In this document: positions 56,652 to 64,000 of the stretch, piece after piece
Position numbering within the stretch: the stretch's first letter is position 1
How the letters are laid out: every line of letters starts with the position of its first letter
Assembly (NCBI GenBank): GCA_036874045.1
Contig: CM072335.1
Location: 14,032,001 to 14,096,000 of the forward strand
Direction: 5' to 3'
Length of the DNA stretch: 64,000 nt
Source: Cymodocea nodosa
Lineage: Eukaryota; Streptophyta; Magnoliopsida; Alismatales; Cymodoceaceae
Notes under the pieces: model-generated
Told to the model about the DNA's origin: nothing
Seen by the model: the letters and a program-made list of their open reading frames with translations, nothing else
Database searches by the model: none
Position numbers and translations under genes: made by a program

Positions 56652-58279
56652 AAATGGTTAAATGATGGTTAATTGCATAATATTTAGCTTATCATATGAG
56701 AATTAAGCCATTATGTTATAATTGCACTATTATATGCTTTAATGAAAGAATTTGCATAATTTTAGGGAATTAATGTTAATTTCGTACATTTTTGAACTAT
56801 CGGTAAATTACAGGCTGTGATTTTCTTAAGTATCTGAATTGTCTATTATTTTGGAGAGTTATATTTAATGTACTGAATAGTTATGTTTTAAATGCTAAAA
56901 GAATATGCAAGTACACAGTAACAACTCGTTGAGTTAGTGAGTAAAGACCGTAAGTTGTATATTTGAACTCATTAAGTTGGATTTATGCACGTATTGAAAT
57001 TAAATGCTTTAGTATATCACGTGAGATGCACATGTTTAACTCGTTAAGTTAGCATAACTGTACGTGTTGGGTTACATGAATACACACTAAGGTAACACGT
57101 TAGGTTAGTAGCTTATTTCTTTATTGCACGTGTTTTATAGTTAAATCAACGAAGTAAGTCCATTGAGTTATCTGTAACTCCACGAACCATTTATTTTCTA
57201 ATAAGCCATTGTAGCGGTTGCAGAAACAGGGCAGTTGAAGGAAAACCATGATTGCACGTATCACGCAGGAATTCACTTGTGGAAGGGAGAAGAAATCAAC
57301 GTCGTTGATATGAATGAAGGAAATCCAACTGATCATCTAAGCAAAAGCAGTTACTACTAAAGAAATATAAAAGAAAAGGAGAAAAGACAAAGAAGTGTGT
57401 GTGTGTGTAGAGGAGGATAACCGAGCTATCTACAGGCAACGTCGGAAGTTCTCTAAAGTTCCACACCAACCATCACCACCACCACCATAATCACCAACCA
57501 TCGGAGGTCTGTGAGGATACTTTCTTGATGTCGAGTCGATTCCAAGCCAAACACGGTGTCTGACAACCACTGTAAGGAGTGATCACGTCGCGGGAAGGGA
57601 AGCTATTTTCACCAAGCACCGACTCATATCTCAAGAGATCATAAAGCTTCTAGCCTTGGTTTCAGGTTGATGCCAGTATGCTAAAGAGGAGATCATCTTG
57701 CAATTCTAGACTCGCGATTCTATAGGGAGAGGAGGCAAAATTATAAGTGATTAAGTTTTCAGTGGTGTAATCGCGTAGCATGTAGTGACGGAAGTATTTA
57801 CTATCGATAGAGAATTTTTACATTTCACCTTTCGCCCATTTCCATGAACATCTCAAAACAAAAATACCAAAAACAACAACTTATCTGTGTTTGTATTTCG
57901 TATTTAAGTGTTATATTGTTTGTTTTGTATCGTGATTAACGTTATCATTGTCAGTATTGTGAATGTTTTATGTTTGTTTGATTTAGAAAATAGATAATAG
58001 TTTTACATTTACTGAAATTGACTTGTTCAAAATACTTAAAGATTTTAATGGTTACTGTTTGTAATATTTGAATGTTAGTATGGCCTAATGATAAATCTAA
58101 TGTTCACTAACATTAAAGAGCTTAATTGATGTTATTTACAATCTGTGGAACCGCCCAATGGTTGGTTGAATTTCTCTGTAAATAGCAGTATTAAACTGGA
58201 AAGATAGGCTCATAGAGTTAACTAAGTCCACGAGATTAGTCTGTTGAGTTAGCCATAACTCCACGAACTTAGTCCGTTG
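56652..58279 (+). repeat. Athila-like LTR behind U3 (truncated at both ends)
   Basis: Same sequence as 1-1670 in plus orientation, from GGTTAAATGATGG to the GTCCGTTG block. CACGTG boxes near 57018 and 57127; TATA box TATAAAAG at 57366-57373. The TGTTTAGAATG start and the last ~350 bp are missing; the right end joins unrelated sequence at 58280. Confidence 0.85.
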
Positions 58280-59401
58280 GAAAAGAGAGATCCTCATACT
58301 TGAATATCAAATTTTCATATCATATGTGTATGAGTATTTAGGTTTTTTAATTCATTTGTTATGTGCACATGTAGTATGTTATTTAAATGATAATTTTGTT
58401 TAAGAATATTATTTGTTTTACAATATATTTTGTCGAATATAGTTGCTTCATGTGAATATGTGAATGTTGTGCATAAAACTAACTCTTAACCCTTGTGAAT
58501 GCGTGTATATCCTATTTGCTGTAAATTCCAATGCATGCTCCATTTTGTTATATGTTGTACGATTTGATTTCTCAGAGTTATATGTCATGTTATAGCTTGT
58601 CTTTTAAGTAATTTAAGTGTTCAATACATATGTAGTGTTGTTGGAATTTTTTAGAATGCATTTCTTCATTTTTTCGATTATTCTTTCGAAGGTAGCATCT
58701 GCTCTATTTTACTGGTCGAGTGACAAAAATTATGCACGACGCCTTCATGTTGCCTTGCTTTTGTGCATTCCGAAATGTTTTCCTGTAAATTTTCCTGATT
58801 AGAGAAACGAGTTATCTTTCAAGGCACGATGATTTCGTGGTGTTTCATGAAGATTTAATTGAGTTATGATTTTTAAACCAACGATGCGTTTTTGGAAAGT
58901 TTTCATAATCGTTTTGCGCACGGTTTGTATATCCGACTTTGGCAGCAACCTAGAGTGAATTAGTCCTAGAAATCATTACCATTTTAAAGATAACTCGATG
59001 ACCTTTCCAACTAATATTTTCTCTAGATTTTTCAATGTCCAGGTTGGAAGGAAGAAGAGTTAGAATTCGGACTAATTTCTGTGATTCCAGAAACACGAAC
59101 TTAAGATTTTCTTGAGTTTTCTAGCTATTAGCTTTAGGAATTAATAGGTTTTATGCTACCTTTGAAATCTTTATTGTATTTTTGTAAATTGTAACTTCAT
59201 TGCATGTAATTAGATTTTTAATTGTGGATTTAATGGTATGGATGTTTTATCGATCATTTTAATAAAATTATTTAAGACAAACTCCTTGTGGATTCAACCC
59301 GTACTTGCACATGCTTATTACAATGGGCATCGTGTGCTTGCGGTTATAAATGTAAAATTTACGCTTTTGCCATTAATTTAATAACATATAAAAGTGTTAC
59401 A
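58280..59401 (+). repeat. Fragment of a different Ty3-type LTR
   Basis: Sequence unlike the rest of the window and less AT-rich. Its last ~120 bp (TCCTTGTGGATTCAACCCGT, ACTTGCACATGC, GTGCTTGCGGTTA) follow the pattern found near the 3' end of the Athila-like LTR here (GTGGGATCGACCTGTACTTG...CTTGCAGTTA). I read it as an LTR fragment of a related family. No reliable ORF; the start is not defined. Confidence 0.5.
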
Positions 59402-61206
59402 CCGATTGCTGAAAGACCTGTCCCTAAGGAACAACAGCCAAGACCTTCGATTCCACCTCCTAAACCACTAGAAAGGGTGATAGTAATGGGGCCTTCCACC
59501 AAAGAAGAATTAAGAGAATTTGAAGAACTGGTTCGAGTTGGGAAAAACCAAGGAGAACTAGAAGATTTGGCAGTAGCTAAAGCACACCTAGTGTTTGATA
59601 CACTTTACAAGAGGAGGGCTACAGAAAAGTTGAAAGCCCAATATAAAATTAAAGTTGAACAGCATCAAGAAGCCACTGCTAGATTTACTGTAAAAGGAGC
59701 TGAAGTTGGTCCTTCAAGACCAACAATTATAGAAAAAATTAAACAGGAAGAGCTAGTACTTATGGCTCAAAGGCTTGCAGAGCCCATTTATGTAGACTTA
59801 ATCTCAGAGGAAGAAGAGGAAGACCAAGCACAATTAATCAGAAGAAGGAAAGGAAAAGAGATAGTGCCTGAATATCAAGAGAAGATTAAATCTGAAAGAT
59901 TAATATCAGTAGGGCATGTATAGCCAAATTTTGTAAGCTTGCTATCCAATTATGAGGATGAGCAGGAGGAGCAGTAGCAACAAGAGCAAAAAGAAGAAGC
60001 AAATCAGGCTGAAATTATTCTATAGCCTATACAAATAGAAGAAATAGAAATTAGAGCAGAAGCTGATTTGCAGATTGGTAGTCAAGAGGAAGAAGAAAAA
60101 GAAAAAAATGAATAAGAAGCTGAACAAGTATATATGGAAAGAGATGACTCGATAGATTCCACTAAAGAGCAAAGAACTCTTTAGTGAATTTTGGACAGTA
60201 TTCAAGACAAAGTGGAGAGTTCTGCCAGCTCACCACCACAGATAGAAGTAGAAGCAAATATTCAGGAATCTATGGAGCATCTTCAACAAGTACAAGTTTA
60301 GCATTTGGAAGAGAAAGTTCAAGAACAAACCCCTCTAGAGCAACAAATTCATATTCCTGATCCTTCTGAAGCAACAGTTTTAAATGAAGTACATTTCTAG
60401 AGTCAAGAAGCTTATGACAAATACCAAGAGATTAGGGGTTATGATATCATTTATAGTAGACTAGTAAATTGGGACGGAATGCAAGAAATCAAAGATTTAT
60501 TTGAATTCCAAGGTCTACTGTAATATATTTCTCAAGAAAGAGGGCATGCAGTATATGAAAATCTAGTGTCTTGCTTTTATGCAAACTTAAGAGAATGAGA
60601 AGGAGGATTAATGTCCAACGTAGAGGAAGTTGATGTATAGATAACACTAGAGCTTCTCCATAACATTTTAGGATTGAACAATGAAGGACTAGAAATTCTG
60701 GAAAGCACAACTGCAATCGAGTAGACAAAGCAAGAATAAAGGATTATTTAGCTATCAATCCTAGTGTGCCCTTGTTAAATAGACTGAAGCAGTTAAATGG
60801 TACAACACACATGATAGCTAACATTCTAATTAAGAATGTCTACCAGCGACAAGGCCATGATATAGAACTGAATCAATTTGTCAAATGGGCCACATATGCA
60901 GTTGTGAATAGAATTCAGATAAATTGGTCTGCAGTTTTCATCTCCAAGTTGAAAACAGTAAAGAAGAAATTATTTTATGGAAATCTGATTCCACTATTCA
61001 TGGTGGACTGTATTGATTTCACAAAATGGGCATCTAAAAGGATCAGATCAAGAACTATTTCAGTGAAAGAATACAGAAATTCTGTAGCTACAGAGATTGC
61101 TGAACCTTCTAGAGGAATTATAGGAGTTGTAGAAAGGATTAACCAATTAGAGCAACAAGTAGAAAAGCTCCAGAAGGAAGTAGATGAACTTAGGAGAAAA
61201 TATTAA
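59402..61206 (+). pseudogene. ORF A (U4)
   Basis: Begins inside ORF A at IAERPVPKEQQP, joined to the foreign LTR fragment; a frame from ATG 59288 runs across the junction to TAG 59921. SIM-like motif EPIYVDLISEEEEEDQ (59779-59826); the second is degraded (NFVSLLSNYEDEQEE, 59925-59970). Conserved domain with stops and frameshifts, then an open stretch from 60766 (NRLKQLNG, FVKWATYAVVNRIQINW, KKKLFYGNLIPL) to the terminal coiled coil and TAA 61204. Confidence 0.8.
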
Positions 61207-62142
61207 AATTGTATTGTTCGTTTACTTGTAATTGTATATATTTATATGAAAAATATCTAACTGATTGTAATATATACTATTCATATAAATGAATGTATGT
61301 TTTTTAGATGTTTTTGCATTTGTGTTTGAGAATGATGTACTAGATGAATTATTTTGAATATTATATAATTTATGGAACATTATGCAAGATTGTTTAAAAG
61401 ATTTACAATTTGCTGAATGACAAGATTAAATGAAAGATAATTGATTAATGATTAAAAATATCTACATGCTGCAAAGTAAAATATCTACATGCTGCATCAC
61501 AAGAAATGAACTACAAGTTAAATATTTATATAATGTTCAAATGTAAATAAGTTTTAATTAGAATGCTGCATCAGTGACATGTATTTAATTTTATTTAAGT
61601 TGGAAAAATGCAAGAGAGAAAAAAAAAATAGAAGTTAATACGAGGAGTAAGTTTTAGAAAATTGCCTAGTGTTAACTCAACGAAGTAAGTTCGTTGAGTT
61701 AACCTTAACTCCACGAGGTCAATAATATAAGCAACAGTAGCCGAAACTAGTCCGTTAAGTTATCTGTAACTCAACGAGGTTAGTTCATGGATTAAGCTAA
61801 ACAGTTATTCTTTTAACCACGAACGAAACTTCATGGGTTTAGCGGTTACTAAAATTTGAAATTAGAAGTAGCACACGTATCCATAAAAATAGGAACCATA
61901 CTACACGTTACAAGACATGTTCTTGCAACGAGATTTATTTGCTTTATAGACGTGCATTATAAATATAGAACAGAATGTTATTTACAAGTTACCAGCACTT
62001 GTGAAAGAAAAAGAAATGCATTGGGGAACTGGAAGGAGAAGTAGCTGATTCAACTTCATCAGTCAATAACTATTTACTAAGTATAAAGTGTTAGACTGGT
62101 ATGTAATTAATCTTCTGCTATTTTACTTTATATTAAGAGTTT
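61207..62142 (+). promoter_or_regulatory. Spacer and leader before gag (U4)
   Basis: Same plan as 51852-52832: TAACTCAACGAAG / TTCGTTGAGTTA pair at 61673-61700, TATAAATA at 61958-61965, donor-like GT at 62099. About 40 bp of the TAATATAAGGTCACTCCG part is missing near 61730. Confidence 0.6.
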
Positions 62143-63488
62143 ATGAGCACATGGATTCATTCTCCTTGCACTAAATGATTAGTAAGAACACCTACACAAG
62201 ATTATTCAACATAGAGACGTACTGAAAAATTTTCTGAATTGGACTTTAACGAAATCCTTAGGGGGGTAGCTAACCTTTCTTTAAAAGAGAATGAAGATAT
62301 GGCAGTTCCAGTAGAAAAACCATTAAGAGAAATTATCCTAAATTAGTTGATGAACATTCATGCATTCGATTGCCAAACTTTGAGGGAAATAGGTTTGAAC
62401 TAAAATCTAATTATACTAGTCAATTACTACATTTTCATGGATAAGAAAGAGAAGATGCCTATTATTTCCTTAGAGAATTTAACAAAGTTTGTCAAATGAT
62501 GAAAATGTCGAACAAGAGTATAGATGCTATTAAACTTAAATATATCCATTTTGCTTTAAAAAACACAACTAAGAGATGGTTATATACTCTATCGCTTGAT
62601 TCAATTTCTACATGGACTGAATTTTGCTCCATTTTCCTGGAAAAATATTATCCAACACATCAAACAATTAAAAATAAAAAAGAAATATTAATGTGTAGCC
62701 AAAAACAGGGAGAATCATTCTAAAAATATGTTGAAAGATTTAAAGATTTACTGACTCAATGTCCACATCATGCAATGAGTAAAGTACAATTAATAGGTAT
62801 AATTTATGAGGGCATATATGTTTCAATGAAATCTTTATTAGAATCTACTTGTCAGAATGGATTTTTAAAACTCTGTAGTGAAGAAGCATGGGCATATTTA
62901 GAAAACTTTGCAAAAAGAACTACACAGTGGGAAAACACAGTTGAAGCTATTGCAAATAAAAGAATATTGCCTAGGGGAATGCATGAAATAGATTCAAGCA
63001 CTATGCTTGAAGTGAAATTAATTGAATTAACAAAGAAAATAGAAGAGTTATCATTAAATCAAAAACTAGCAAAAAAGAATGCAAACGTTAATGATTTAGA
63101 TAATATCTATGCTAGAAACTAGAAAGATAACTTTGGAAGTTCTTATAATTCTAATTGGAGAAATCACCGGAATTTATCTTGGAGAAACAACAATTTCCAG
63201 GGAGGAGAAAATATAAATGATAAGAATATAAGTTATGAAGCATTAATTGAACAAGGATCTAGAATAGAGAAATTAGAAAAGATAATCCAACAATTAAACA
63301 ATCGTCTAGATCTTGTATTTGGAAATGGTGCAATGCAAAATCAAAATATGAATAGAAATATACCACCTAGACATAAGGAATCAATGGAAGTTAGACCTAT
63401 TGGAGAATTGTCAATGCAAGCAATACCTAACCTTGTCAACAGAACTGTTAATGAAATTGATACCTCCTTTGGGAGGGTAGCTAAATGA
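62143..63488 (+). pseudogene. Ty3 capsid-type gag (U4)
   Basis: ATG 62143. Early stops include the TAG also seen in U1 and U3. Core: MMKMSNKSIDAIKLKYIHF, a TKRWLYTLSLDSIS block, TWTEFCSIFLEKYYPTH; TAA 62721 falls on the same Trp codon that is TAG in U2 and U3. Then YFERF-like, IIYEGIYVS, EEAWAYLENFAKRTTQWEN (stop-free here, unlike U2 and U3), ELTKKIEELSLNQKL, NWRNHRNLSWRNNN. Ends at TGA 63486. Confidence 0.85.
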
Positions 63489-63706
63489 AGTAGTATAACT
63501 GAAGTAACTATGTGTAATATAGTAAGTAGAAAAATATAAAAAGAAAAAAATGTAAGTTTAATTATAATTTGTAATATCGTAGAGTTATTACTTAACTCAA
63601 CAAACTTAGTCCATTGAGTTATGACCTAACTCCACGAGGGTGTGAAGTAGCTATGTTGATTTTGTCTCTGTTAAATTTTTGTTTATGTTATACAGAATCA
63701 CAATAG

Positions 63707-63912
63707 ATGGAATTGATGAAATTACCACTGGATGCACTGAAGGAAATATTGAGTAACATGTCAGCTAAAGATCTGTGTAGAATGTGTTGTGTATCAAAAG
63801 AAATCAAAGACTATATCAGAGAAAAATACTTTCATGGACTACAAGCTGCAAAAATGACTAAGATTAGAGATGGATTTATATGGAAGTCATTTAATCATAG
63901 TTCAATCAGCTA
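63707..63912 (+). pseudogene. F-box gene, truncated (U4)
   Basis: MELMKLPLDALKEILSNMSA then KDLCRMCCVSKEIKDYI: intact F-box. It breaks after SFNHSSIS at 63912, where the sequence turns into short repeats made of the F-box gene's own words. The FBA part is absent up to the window end. Splice-acceptor-like AG at 63694-63695. Confidence 0.78.
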
Positions 63913-64000
63913 AACCAAGGGACTAATCGTAGTTTAATTGTACCAAGAAATTAATCATAGTTCAATCGTCATTTAATCGTAGTTTAATCATAACCAAGGG
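63886..64000 (+). repeat. Local repeat built from F-box sequence
   Basis: Repeats of TTAATCRTAGTTYAATC and AACCAAGGG. The words TCATTTAATCGTAGTTCAAT come from the F-box gene itself (cf. 54562-54582), so the array looks like slippage or template switching that starts inside the gene. It continues past the window end. Confidence 0.6.

Noticed and set aside
58617..58802. 61-codon frame in the foreign LTR fragment
   Set aside because: No motif, no supporting copy, and within the size expected by chance.

Overview
This window is plant nuclear DNA, probably from a eudicot. It is strongly AT-rich and made almost wholly of nested and recombined LTR retrotransposons; I found no ordinary host gene outside an element. 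Evidence for a plant: Ty1/copia elements of Sirevirus type (initiator-tRNA-Met primer site, UBN2-type gag, repeated polypurine tracts), Ty3/gypsy elements of Athila/Tat type (FMDDF reverse transcriptase, GPY/F integrase tail, no chromodomain), telo-box and site II promoter words, and an F-box/FBA-type gene. Family names come from motif recognition, not from searches.

Layout. 1-6002 (minus): 3' part of an Athila-like element: LTR, polypurine tract, gag fragment, ORF A. 6003-23918 (plus): a Sirevirus array LTR-internal-LTR-internal(deleted)-LTR (Copia-1 and Copia-2). A complete 2168-bp Athila-like solo LTR with a perfect 5-bp target duplication (19848-22015, minus) sits in Copia-2. 23919-32315 (minus): an older Sirevirus, Copia-3, whose RT is split by a solo LTR of its own family. 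32316-33609 (minus): Athila-like pol fragment invaded by Copia-3; it has the same orientation as 1-6002 and may be the same original element. 33610-64000 (plus): a concatenated Athila-like array: LTR, pol (G1), LTR fragment, pol (G2), cassette U2, LTR fragment, cassette U3, LTR, foreign LTR fragment, cassette U4.

The most unusual feature is the cassette downstream of pol. Behind the integrase comes ORF A (about 740 codons; coiled coil, acidic region with two SUMO-interaction-like motifs, a domain resembling the plant 'putative transposon protein' family). Then come a capsid-type gag ORF and an F-box/FBA ORF preceded by a convincing splice acceptor. ORF A and gag have their own promoter-like leaders. 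The cassette is present four times (U1-U4); in U3 the 312-codon F-box ORF is uninterrupted while everything around it is broken. The matching nucleocapsid part of gag, with a zinc-knuckle remnant, lies in front of the protease, so gag appears split around pol.

The second unusual feature is a regulatory module shared between superfamilies. The U3 part of the Athila-like LTR, including a G-box-bearing repeat of about 138 bp, recurs in the same sense behind pol of Copia-1/Copia-2. Another part recurs inside the Copia-3 LTR. Short inverted words (TAACTCAACG / CGTTGAGTTA and CGAATAGTTA / TAACTATTCG) fill the non-coding parts of all families.

All polyproteins carry stops or frameshifts. Several stops are shared between copies, which points to copying of already defective units. 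All statements are by eye; no alignment, search or expression data were available.
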